DNA from: an uncultured Gemmatimonadales bacterium
Lineage (GTDB): Bacteria; Gemmatimonadota; Gemmatimonadetes; Longimicrobiales; Gaopeijiaceae
Length of the DNA: 9,458 nt
Direction: 5' to 3'
Assembly (NCBI GenBank): GCA_937983085.1
Contig: CALJKZ010000074.1
Span: forward strand, 1-9,458
Position numbers and translations under genes: made by a program. This document shows, piece by piece, positions 1-7,501 of the stretch. Below the pieces are notes generated by a model that saw only the letters and a list, made by a program, of their open reading frames with translations, had not been told where the DNA came from and did not search any database. Position 1 is the first letter of the stretch. Every line of letters begins with the position of its first letter.

Positions 1-144
1 CTTCTGGAGGCCCGACGTCGTGACACCCTCGGCCGTGACGTACTTCGACTCGAGGAACTCGATGTAGTCCAGGACCTGATAGACCTGCTCGTCCGGAAGA
101 CTCTCGATCTTCCGAAGGAGGCGCTGTCGGAGGACGTCATGCAT
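1..144 (-). CDS. DUF2281-like small protein, N-terminal part (truncated by window edge)
   Basis: The first 48 codons of a minus-strand gene are visible; the rest lies beyond position 1. The start is taken as the ATG at 144-142, giving a protein that begins MHDVLRQRLLRKIESLP. Residues 9-34 form an amphipathic helical pattern in which 'IESLPDEQVYQVLDYIEFLE' resembles the N-terminal signature of DUF2281-type proteins (a 'LPxE...VLDFIEFL' helix), short proteins often found as antitoxin-like or uncharacterised genes. A second ATG at 140-138 is in another frame and does not give this pattern. No purine-rich ribosome site precedes the ATG, so translation may be weakly SD-dependent or leaderless. Function is unknown, and the family call rests on the N-terminus only. 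Confidence 0.6.
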   Translation of the reverse strand, partial: MHDVLRQRLLRKIESLPDEQVYQVLDYIEFLESKYVTAEGVTTSGLQK

Positions 145-330
145 GGCAGGGAGGCGGCAAAGGGAGGCTGGAGGCGGATCCAGCGAGCGAAATCGCCTGT
201 CCTGTAAGTCTAACCCACGCCGATCTCCGAGGCAGCCTTTGCACCTGGGCGGGGAGTGCGGAGGCGTGAGGGGAGGCGTGCGCCGGCCCGTCGACCTTGC
301 TCGTTTCACCAATCCCGATAACGTCCACCC
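145..330. other. Divergent intergenic spacer with purine-rich direct repeats
   Basis: This spacer separates the minus-strand small gene from the plus-strand acyltransferase and should carry promoters for both. It is rich in G-runs: GGGAGGC recurs at 149-155 and again shortly after, and GGAGGCGTG occurs at 260-268 and 272-280, a 12-bp period. No convincing inverted repeat or RNA gene was seen. The frames open on the plus strand here have no recognisable content. Confidence 0.5.
297..324 (+). promoter_or_regulatory. Possible sigma70-like promoter for the acyltransferase
   Basis: TTGCTC at 297-302 and TAACGT at 319-324 are separated by 16 bp. If used, transcription would begin at about 331, the A of the start codon, giving a leaderless mRNA. 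That would fit the lack of a Shine-Dalgarno sequence before this gene. Match to consensus is weak (-10 box 3 of 6), so this is a suggestion only. Confidence 0.25.
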
Positions 331-1155
331 ATGCCCTTTCTGCCCCTACGCCCGGTTCCAGTGGCCGATGCGGCCGCCACCCTCTACGACGAGTGGCTGG
401 CATGGCTCCGCGAAGCCCTGGACGACCCCGACTGCGATCGCAACGAGCTCTGTCGAGCCGTTCTCACCGACATCTACTTCCCGGAGGCATCAGGCGTCGA
501 TCCGTCGACGCTGTCACGCACGGCGCGGGTCGCTCTGGCGCAGATGGATCCGCGTAATGTGACGCTGGAGCCCGAGTACTACGAGGAGGTCGACCTGCCT
601 CGATACGAGCCCCGCAAACCACTCCTCTGGCTTTGGGAGATGTTCGACCGGAGCGCCCTCGGGGAAAACGTCGAGCTCGGGATCCACTTCCGGCGAATCC
701 TGGCCAAGCACGTGTTCGCCCGGTGCGGGAAGAACTTCAAGGCCTTCACCCACGTCCGCTTCTCCTTCGGGTACAACATGAACGTGGGGGACGGCGTGGT
801 GATCCACAGGCACGTCCTCATGGACGACCGTGGCGGCATCGACATCGGCGACGGCGCCTCCGTCTCGGATTTCGCCAACGTGTACTCCCACTCCCACAAC
901 ATCGTGGACGGGCGCATCGTCTATCTCCCCACCACCACCATCGGAAGGGGAGCGCGAATCACCTACCACGCCACCATCCTCGCGGGGACCACGGTCGCGG
1001 AGGACTCCATGGTGGGAGCGGGCTCCATGCTCACCAAGAGTACGGAACCCCACTGGGTCTACGTAGGTGTGCCCGCGCGGAAGGTGAAGGAGAAGCCGGC
1101 GGACGAACGCGCGAATAAGGCGCCTCCGACGCCCGACCCCATGGCCGAGGACTAG
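331..1155 (+). CDS. Hexapeptide-repeat (left-handed beta-helix) acyltransferase
   Basis: The 274-residue protein has an alpha-helical N-terminal part (about 1-110, starting MPFLPLRPVPVADAAATLYD) followed by hexapeptide-type turns from about 115 to 240, with typical [IV]GDG, IGRGA and VGAGS steps. It ends in 'YVGVPARKVKEK' (Y244-K255), the classic closing motif of serine/maltose/galactoside-type O-acetyltransferases ('G.PAK'). The pair H187/H189 in 'YSHSHN' lies where these enzymes carry their catalytic histidine, so acyl-CoA-dependent acyl transfer to a hydroxyl or amino group is expected. Such enzymes work as cytoplasmic trimers. The acceptor cannot be read from the sequence; surface sugars or small metabolites are both possible. 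The helical N-terminal extension is longer than in LacA/Maa-type enzymes. The ATG at 331 is the first good start. No Shine-Dalgarno is present. Confidence 0.85.
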   Translation: MPFLPLRPVPVADAAATLYDEWLAWLREALDDPDCDRNELCRAVLTDIYFPEASGVDPSTLSRTARVALAQMDPRNVTLEPEYYEEVDLPRYEPRKPLLWLWEMFDRSALGENVELGIHFRRILAKHVFARCGKNFKAFTHVRFSFGYNMNVGDGVVIHRHVLMDDRGGIDIGDGASVSDFANVYSHSHNIVDGRIVYLPTTTIGRGARITYHATILAGTTVAEDSMVGAGSMLTKSTEPHWVYVGVPARKVKEKPADERANKAPPTPDPMAED

Positions 1156-1156
1156 C

Positions 1157-1184
1157 GAGGCGACCCACCGTCGGCCCGTCCGCC

Positions 1185-1186
<2 letters not shown>
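1157..1186. terminator. Weak hairpin between convergent genes
   Basis: GAGGCG (1157-1162) and CGCCTC (1181-1186) can pair around an 18-nt loop that itself contains CGAC/GTCG. The hairpin sits between the acyltransferase stop and the acs stop, and its right arm reaches into the acs stop codon. There is no T-tract on either strand, so a bidirectional terminator role is only plausible. Confidence 0.25.
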
Positions 1187-3140
<1,954 letters not shown>

Positions 3141-3254
3141 GTGCCGTTCTCTTCGGTTCGGGCTGGAAGGGTCAGTGCCGCCCCAATCTGCATCTCGGAA
3201 GGAGGCGAGCAAGCGGTGACGCGACGCTGCCGACGAGGCGAAGCGCGCGTGGCG
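3141..3254 (-). other. Spacer upstream of acs
   Basis: This 114-bp spacer lies between the stop of the 190-residue gene and the acs start. An in-frame but non-homologous extension of the acs frame runs through part of it. I see no strong promoter (only a weak TTGCTC near 3212-3207 without a good partner) and no terminator hairpin. Cotranscription of acs with the gene before it is therefore possible but not shown. Confidence 0.4.
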
Positions 3255-3827
3255 TCAGGATCCCCCGTGCTCGGGGGGAAGGAGCCGCCGGAGCTCGTCC
3301 GCATCGAGAAGACGGGTGAATCCGCGAACCGCCTCCCGGGAAAAGTCCGCCACGGCATGGTGACCCGCTTCGAGCGTCTTCCGGGGGATGCGGATCTTGA
3401 AGCGGACCTCCGAGTCGGCCCCGTCCACGGCTTCGGCAGCATCCGAAAGCCGCAAGCGAAGGGTCACCGGTCGCTTGTGTCGCCGGTCGAGTTCCCGCGC
3501 CGACGCCTCGCCGAGGGAAGCCAGAACCCGCCTCGTGTCGCCCAGGTCTCCGAAGGGGAGGAGGTCCACGACGAGGGCGAGATTGCCTGCAAGGCCCCGA
3601 CTCGTCTCGTCCAGGTAGACGTCGATGCTGACGTGCTCCGGGGCGTCGTCCGCGTGGAAGAAGAGGTAGGCGCTGCGGGTGGAATCGCCGTCCCACCGTC
3701 CCTCGAACTGGTGGCTGGTGGTCTTCTGGAGGCCCGAAAGCTCCCACCCCTCACCGGTGACGCCCTCCCGAACCGCCTCGATGAGTGGCTCGAGCGTGAG
3801 GATGGGATCCGGGGCGTCCGCCCTCAC
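3255..3827 (-). CDS. Conserved-looking hypothetical protein, 190 aa
   Basis: I do not recognise this family. The start is a GTG at 3827-3825, preceded by a GGGGG run about seven bases upstream; an in-frame TAG lies a little further upstream, so no earlier standard start exists. The protein is soluble, with no signal peptide or membrane segment. It shows an alternating helix/strand pattern, with an amphipathic first helix (about 10-22) and strand-like stretches 'SAYLFFHAD' and 'HVSIDVYLDE' near residues 52-75. Later come 'LALVVDLLPFGDLGD' and a strand 'VTLRLRLSD', then 'EVRFKIRIPRKTLEAG' before a C-terminal helical tail. Codon use matches its neighbours, supporting a real gene. It is divergent from the Fur-family gene and directly upstream of acs, so it could share control with either. 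No function can be assigned. Confidence 0.75.
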   Translation of the reverse strand: MRADAPDPILTLEPLIEAVREGVTGEGWELSGLQKTTSHQFEGRWDGDSTRSAYLFFHADDAPEHVSIDVYLDETSRGLAGNLALVVDLLPFGDLGDTRRVLASLGEASARELDRRHKRPVTLRLRLSDAAEAVDGADSEVRFKIRIPRKTLEAGHHAVADFSREAVRGFTRLLDADELRRLLPPEHGGS

Positions 3828-3881
3828 CGTGGGCCCCCGTTCGGCGGCGAAAATGCGCTATTCTTCATGCGGTACGACTCG

Positions 3882-3933
3882 GTTGACACGTCTTCGTTGA
3901 GCCGTGTAACGTAAGCATTGACGGACGGTTACA
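3882..3933. promoter_or_regulatory. Candidate operator: three GTT/ACA-type half-sites over the promoter
   Basis: GTTGACACG (3882-3890) faces CGTGTAAC (3903-3910), with exact ACACG/CGTGT pairing. TGTAAC (3905-3910) forms a perfect inverted repeat with GTTACA (3928-3933) across 17 bp. The half-sites cover the -35 box, the -10 box and the likely start site, which is where an autorepressor would bind. They do not match a textbook Fur, PerR or Zur box, so the binding protein is unknown. Confidence 0.4.
3883..3912 (+). promoter_or_regulatory. Sigma70-like promoter of the Fur-family gene
   Basis: A perfect -35 hexamer TTGACA lies at 3883-3888. Candidate -10 boxes are TGTAAC at 3905-3910 (16-bp spacer, 4 of 6 consensus) or TAACGT at 3907-3912 (18-bp spacer). 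Transcription would start near 3917-3919, giving a leader of about 50 nt. This is the best-looking promoter in the window. Confidence 0.55.
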
Positions 3934-3952
3934 AAGTCCATCCGACGAGGCA

Positions 3953-3964
3953 GGAACGGGTTCC
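3953..3964. promoter_or_regulatory. Dyad GGAAC-GG-GTTCC just before the Fur-family start codon
   Basis: A perfect 5-bp inverted repeat with a 2-bp centre ends three bases before the ATG at 3968. It occupies the ribosome-binding position, where no clear Shine-Dalgarno sequence exists apart from the GAGG further upstream at 3947-3950. It could be an operator or an mRNA hairpin, or it may be chance. Confidence 0.3.
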
Positions 3965-3967
3965 CAC

Positions 3968-4426
3968 ATGGCAACGAGTACGCAGTCCGCCGACGCGCGC
4001 CTCCGAAAGGCGCTGGAAGCGAGCGGGCAACGCTTCACCGATCAAAGGGCGGCGGTGTTCCGCTACCTGGTGAGCACCGACGTGCACCCCACCGCCGACG
4101 AGGTCTATCTCGCCGTGCGGGAGGACCTGCCGGCCATCTCGCTGGCAACGGTATACAAGAGCCTGGAAACGCTGGTGGGCTGCGGTCTCGCCGTCAAACT
4201 GACCTACGCCGATCACTCGGCTCGGTACGACGGCAACACCGAACCCCACCATCACGCCCGCTGCACGGCCTGCGGTCGGGTTCTGGACATCGCGGGAGAG
4301 ATCCCCGCCGCGGACATCGACCACCTGCGCCGGGAGGCCGAGGGCTTCACCGTCACCGGGTTCCGCCTCGAGCTGTCTGGCTACTGTTCGGGCTGCATCC
4401 CCACCGGCGGGCCGGCGACCGCCTGA
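3968..4426 (+). CDS. Fur-family metalloregulator, PerR-like
   Basis: The 152-residue protein has the Fur layout. A winged-helix DNA-binding domain (about 10-85) contains 'HPTADEVY' and the recognition helix 'SLATVYKSLETL' (58-69), and a metal-binding dimerisation domain follows. Two CxxC pairs, C99/C102 and C140/C143, form the structural zinc site. Aligned by eye with Bacillus PerR, all five regulatory-metal ligands are present: H40 (PerR H37), D88 (D85), H94 (H91), H96 (H93) and D107 (D104). The aspartate at the last position is the residue tied to peroxide sensing in PerR, so a peroxide-responsive repressor is the best guess. A Zur or Fur role is not excluded. The ATG at 3968 follows a strong promoter. 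The next gene starts 35 bp downstream with no terminator between, suggesting an operon with the PBP4-like enzyme. Confidence 0.93.
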   Translation: MATSTQSADARLRKALEASGQRFTDQRAAVFRYLVSTDVHPTADEVYLAVREDLPAISLATVYKSLETLVGCGLAVKLTYADHSARYDGNTEPHHHARCTACGRVLDIAGEIPAADIDHLRREAEGFTVTGFRLELSGYCSGCIPTGGPATA

Positions 4427-4461
4427 CCGCGGCCTCTCCCCGCACCGTCGCCCTCCGCATC

Positions 4462-6207
4462 GTGAGCTCACGACCGTCGCTTCGGAAGAGGTGGGTGGTG
4501 GCGCTCCTTCTGGGGTGGGCCGTGGCGCTCCTGCTGGGGTGGTCCCTGCCGGCCGCCGCCCAGAGCACCGATGAGTTGGGCCGCGACCTCCGGGACCTCT
4601 TCGACTCCTATCGTTGGGGCGACGCACAGTGGGGCGCCCTCGTAGTATCACTCGATTCCGGCGACACCATCTTCGCGGTCGCGCCGCACGATCCGCTGGC
4701 GCCGGCATCCAACGTGAAGCTCCTCACCAGCGCCGCCGCACTTCACGTGCTCGGACCCGACTTCCGCTTCAGAACGTGGGTCATGAGCGAGGGAGACGTC
4801 GTCGATGGTGTGCTCGAGGGCGACCTCGTCGTCTACGGTTCCGGCGACCCCGGCATCTCCGACCGTTTCTACAGCAGCAAGGACGAGGTCTTCCAGCGAC
4901 TCGCCGACCAGCTCGAAGCCGCCGGAATCCATACCGTGGCGGGGGATCTCGTCGCGGACGCTTCCTACTTCGACGGCCCCCTCCGCGACGCCGATTGGGA
5001 TCGACGGGACCTCAACGAGCACTTCACCGCCGGAATCTCGGCCCTCTCGTACAACGAGAACGTCGTCTCTTTCCGTATTCGGCCCGGTGAGCCCGGCGCT
5101 CCCCCGCTCGTCGAGACGGTTCCGCCCCATTCGGCGCTGGTCGTCGAGAACACGGCCGAGACCGTCACCGGACAGGCTCGCCCGCGCCTCGCCATCCTCC
5201 GTGACGATCCCCTCGAGCCCGTGCGCATCGTCGGGCGCATGCGGGTCGACGCCCGGGACGTCTGGCGTCAGATGACCGTAGCCGTCCCGGCCGACTTCGT
5301 GGCGGCTTCCTTCCGCGCCACCCTCGAGGAGCGCGGCATCGTCGTCGAGGGGGGCAATCGCAGCGTCGTGCGAGGGGATTTCTCCAGCCTGCCGAAGCTC
5401 ACCGCCCCGGCAATGGGGCGGAAGGGACCGCGGGTCCTGGCGACCCACGAGTCACGCCCCCTCCTCGACTACCTCCACGTGGTGAACAAGCAGAGCAACA
5501 ACCTGCTGTCGGAGCTCATCTTCCGTACCATCGGTCGCGTCGTCGAGGGCGAAGGCTCACCCACCGCGGCGGCTCGCGCGGTTGGACGGACGCTTCACGG
5601 CATGGGGGTCGACACCACCGGCCTCATCCAGCGAGACGGGTCGGGCCTGTCCGGCGAGAACCGCATCGCCGCCGGCACCTTCGTGGAGACCATGGCGGCC
5701 ATGAGCCGCGGCCCCCTCTGGAACGAGTTTTGGGCGACACTGCCGCGTGCCGGCACCCGGTACGAGCTGGGCCGGATGTACCGGACGGCCGCCGCCGGGA
5801 ATCTTCGGGCCAAGACCGGGACCATCCGCGGGGTGTCCGCACTGAGCGGGATGGTGCGTTCCCAGGACGGTGAGCGCTTGGCGTTCTCTCTCATCGTCAA
5901 CGACTCGCCGTCCCAGACCCGCGCCAAGCGACTGGAGAACCAGATCGGCGTGCGTCTGGCGGAGTTTCGCCGACCGGAGAGCGAGCTCCCCGCTCTGGCC
6001 CTGGAACTGCCGGTGGATCCCCCCGTGCGGTCCACCGCATTCAGTGACCGCCACCGTGTGGCCCCAGGCGAGAACCTCTCCGGTATCGCGCAACGCTACG
6101 GGGTCACGGTGGATGAGATCCTCGGCGTTAACCCGCGCGTGCAGGCGAACCGGATCATCGCCGGCCAATGGTTGGAGCTCCCGAGACGCGGAGGCGGCGG
6201 GCCGTAG
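4462..6207 (+). CDS. dacB: PBP4-like D,D-carboxypeptidase/endopeptidase (peptidase S13) with C-terminal LysM
   Basis: The 581-residue secreted enzyme starts at a GTG. A signal peptide has a basic start (R4, R8, K9, R10), a hydrophobic core (about 11-30) and an AAA-Q cleavage site near 33/34. Peptidase S13 motifs are all present: SxxK 'SNVK' (S83 nucleophile, K86), SxN 'SYN' (S196-N198) and KTG (K451-G453). The long insert between SxxK and SxN is characteristic of class C PBPs. It should remove terminal D-alanine from peptidoglycan stem peptides or cut cross-links in the periplasm. Residues 531-574, beginning 'HRVAPGENLSGIAQRYG', are a LysM domain that would tether it to glycan; E. coli DacB lacks this. 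No Shine-Dalgarno sequence is visible. Location 35 bp after the Fur-family gene suggests cotranscription and stress- or metal-linked control. The gene symbol indicates family similarity only. Confidence 0.93.
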   Translation: MSSRPSLRKRWVVALLLGWAVALLLGWSLPAAAQSTDELGRDLRDLFDSYRWGDAQWGALVVSLDSGDTIFAVAPHDPLAPASNVKLLTSAAALHVLGPDFRFRTWVMSEGDVVDGVLEGDLVVYGSGDPGISDRFYSSKDEVFQRLADQLEAAGIHTVAGDLVADASYFDGPLRDADWDRRDLNEHFTAGISALSYNENVVSFRIRPGEPGAPPLVETVPPHSALVVENTAETVTGQARPRLAILRDDPLEPVRIVGRMRVDARDVWRQMTVAVPADFVAASFRATLEERGIVVEGGNRSVVRGDFSSLPKLTAPAMGRKGPRVLATHESRPLLDYLHVVNKQSNNLLSELIFRTIGRVVEGEGSPTAAARAVGRTLHGMGVDTTGLIQRDGSGLSGENRIAAGTFVETMAAMSRGPLWNEFWATLPRAGTRYELGRMYRTAAAGNLRAKTGTIRGVSALSGMVRSQDGERLAFSLIVNDSPSQTRAKRLENQIGVRLAEFRRPESELPALALELPVDPPVRSTAFSDRHRVAPGENLSGIAQRYGVTVDEILGVNPRVQANRIIAGQWLELPRRGGGGP

Positions 6208-6250
6208 GGAGCGTTGGAGGGCGGTCGGCGCACCCGTGGATGACGGGGGC

Positions 6251-6270
6251 CGGCCTTTCTTTTCAGGCCG
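6251..6270. terminator. Possible hairpin between convergent genes
   Basis: CGGCCT (6251-6256) and AGGCCG (6265-6270) pair perfectly around an 8-nt pyrimidine-rich loop. It lies between the dacB-like stop (6207) and the end of the 83-residue gene, whose stop codon is at the loop/stem junction. No T-tract follows on either strand, so the terminator role is tentative. Confidence 0.3.
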
Positions 6271-6514
6271 AGGGGACGGGTGTGTCCCGTCCGCGAGCCA
6301 GACGCAGCCGGCGGCGCAGCTCCATCTCGGACATGGTCTCCACCGTCCGCCTCGCCGTCCGCTCCGAATTCCAGCGCACATCGCGGAGGGGAAGCACGTC
6401 CTCGCCCTCTTCCGGCCTCAGAACCATGTAGTAGCGCCCCTTGTAGTCCGTCGACTCCTCCTCTTCGGCGGATGCGATCCAGCGTCGGCCTTCGGTGTCG
6501 GTGAACTCTTTCAT
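6263..6514 (-). CDS. Small hypothetical protein, 83 aa
   Basis: The protein begins MKEFTDTEGRRWIASAEEEE and is highly charged, with no signal peptide or membrane span. Residues 1-45 alternate short strands ('RRWIASA', 'GRYYMVLRP', 'VLPLRDVRW') in a compact beta-rich pattern. Residues 47-74 form a basic amphipathic helix ('ERTARRTVETMSEMELRRRL'). This composition looks constrained rather than random, and the frame has an ATG start and normal codon bias. I recognise no named family. It lies 44 bp downstream of the AraC-type gene on the same strand with no visible terminator, so it may be transcribed with it. No strong ribosome site is visible. A nucleic-acid or protein-binding adaptor role would be speculation. 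Confidence 0.7.
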   Translation of the reverse strand: MKEFTDTEGRRWIASAEEEESTDYKGRYYMVLRPEEGEDVLPLRDVRWNSERTARRTVETMSEMELRRRLRLARGRDTPVPSA

Positions 6515-6558
6515 GGTCGTCTCGAGGATGTCGGTGCGGGGCCGTGGAAACGCCTCGG

Positions 6559-7380
6559 TCAGGCGACGGAGAGCGTCTCCCGAACGCTATCACCGAGGCC
6601 GCATTCGTCAAGGAAGAGGCGTAGCGCAAAGTCGAGCCCCCCCTGCTCCACCACCTGGGTGGGCGTCGCACCGAGATAGTTCCGGAGCGCCCTCCTGAAG
6701 ACCGGTCCGTTGGCGTAGCCCAGCTGCCGCGACACGCTTTCGGCGCTTCGCCCGGACTCCGCCAGCCAATGGCTGGCGTGCAGCAGTCGGGCCCAGAGCA
6801 GGAGGCTACCGGCCGAGGGGAGGCCGGCCTCCTTGAGTCGCACGGACAGGTGGGGCCGAGTCCATCCCGCCCACTCGGCAAGCGCGTCGGTCTTCCAGCC
6901 CAGGAGCGCGCCCTCGAGGGCTGCCCGCACCACGTTCCGCTGGGGGGGCGGCATGCGAATGCCCAGGGCGCGGAGGACGGTGGCGCGCACGCCGGCTACT
7001 TCCGCCTTCGCCAGCGCTCGGGCGACCTCCTGCCGAACCCCGCCCGCCGGGATCACCTCGAGGTTGGTGATGGACGCCCGTCCAAGGCGGAGGAGCATGA
7101 TCCGGTCTGCATGCGGGCGGAACACCAGAACGAGGCCGAGGCTGGGGAAGCGCCGGCGCAGGTCGGCGATGGCCTCGTCGGGCTCCGGGACCGCCGGCAG
7201 GCCCCCGGTATCGAGGACGACGCCGGTCGCAGGGCGCTCCCGAACGAGCCATTGGAGGCGGTCCCAGGACGTCGATCGCGCCACCACATGTCGGTCCGAT
7301 GTCGCCTCGGAAACAACCTCGGCGAGCCGCGCATCGGGACTGAGGACCGGAATGAGCGCCATGATCTTCGAAAAAGACAT
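6559..7380 (-). CDS. AraC-type transcriptional regulator with receiver-like N-terminal domain
   Basis: The 273-residue protein ends in an AraC/XylS-type double helix-turn-helix. The first HTH is about 164-206 ('TDALAEWAGWTRPHLSVRL'). The second, about 214-243 ('ESVSRQLGYANGPVFRRALR' then 'NYLGATPTQV'), has the family's conserved LGY and FRR..R...G.TP spacing. Residues 5-130 show an alpha/beta pattern like a response-regulator receiver. D57 in 'GVVLDTGG' sits where the phosphoacceptor would be, but the acidic pair after strand 1 and the strand-5 lysine are missing, so phosphorylation is doubtful. A 30-residue helical tail follows the HTH. The ATG at 7380-7378 has no Shine-Dalgarno; a 10-bp palindrome directly precedes it. 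It is divergent from the repeat lipoprotein, which is its most obvious candidate target, along with the 83-residue gene downstream. Confidence 0.85.
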   Translation of the reverse strand: MSFSKIMALIPVLSPDARLAEVVSEATSDRHVVARSTSWDRLQWLVRERPATGVVLDTGGLPAVPEPDEAIADLRRRFPSLGLVLVFRPHADRIMLLRLGRASITNLEVIPAGGVRQEVARALAKAEVAGVRATVLRALGIRMPPPQRNVVRAALEGALLGWKTDALAEWAGWTRPHLSVRLKEAGLPSAGSLLLWARLLHASHWLAESGRSAESVSRQLGYANGPVFRRALRNYLGATPTQVVEQGGLDFALRLFLDECGLGDSVRETLSVA

Positions 7381-7390
7381 ACCCTAGGGT
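7381..7390. promoter_or_regulatory. Perfect palindrome ACCCTAGGGT abutting the AraC-type start codon
   Basis: These ten bases read the same on both strands and touch the AraC-type ATG. A TACTAT box (minus strand, 7403-7398) sits just upstream, so the palindrome would cover the transcription start. This position suits an autoregulatory operator, though AraC proteins more often bind direct repeats. Confidence 0.4.
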
Positions 7391-7397
7391 GAAAGTG

Positions 7398-7403
7398 ATA
7401 GTA
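7398..7403 (-). promoter_or_regulatory. Possible -10 box (TACTAT) for the AraC-type gene
   Basis: TACTAT on the minus strand matches 4 of 6 consensus positions and would start transcription roughly 10 bases before the ATG, a nearly leaderless mRNA. No good -35 hexamer was found at 16-18 bp, so it might need an activator. Confidence 0.3.
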
Positions 7404-7444
7404 CGTCTTGGGGATCGTCTTCGAAAGTTCAAGTCAGAAATTCG

Positions 7445-7466
7445 CGAACGGACCGCCGAACGGCGG
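7445..7466 (+). promoter_or_regulatory. Direct repeats and hairpin in the lipoprotein leader
   Basis: CGAACGG occurs at 7445-7451 and 7457-7463, and CCGCCG (7453-7458) can pair with CGGCGG (7461-7466). TTCGAA (7420-7425) and TTCGCGAA (7441-7448) are small palindromes just upstream. The 12-bp spaced direct repeat is the kind of arrangement an AraC-type activator can bind, but this is only a suggestion. A plain sigma70 promoter for the lipoprotein was not identified. Confidence 0.3.
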
Positions 7467-7489
7467 GCCAAACTCGCTCTCAACGAACC

Positions 7490-7494
7490 AGGGG
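7490..7494 (+). promoter_or_regulatory. Shine-Dalgarno site of the repeat lipoprotein
   Basis: AGGGG ends seven bases before the ATG at 7502. It is one of the clearest ribosome sites in the window and supports translation of this short gene. Confidence 0.6.
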
Positions 7495-7501
7495 ATTCCT
7501 C

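Noticed and set aside
251..280. Possible G-quadruplex in the G-rich spacer
   Set aside because: Only two or three runs of three or more G occur at usable spacing; the rest are GG pairs, so the case is weak.
3141..3212. Longer acs start at 3212
   Set aside because: It adds 24 residues unlike any Acs N-terminus. The ATG at 3140 gives 651 residues, matching the family, and has a purine-rich upstream site.
4648..6881. Antisense frames over the PBP4-like gene and beyond (4648-5448, 5557-6381, 6096-6881)
   Set aside because: Shadow composition, overlap with well-supported coding sequence, and no motifs.
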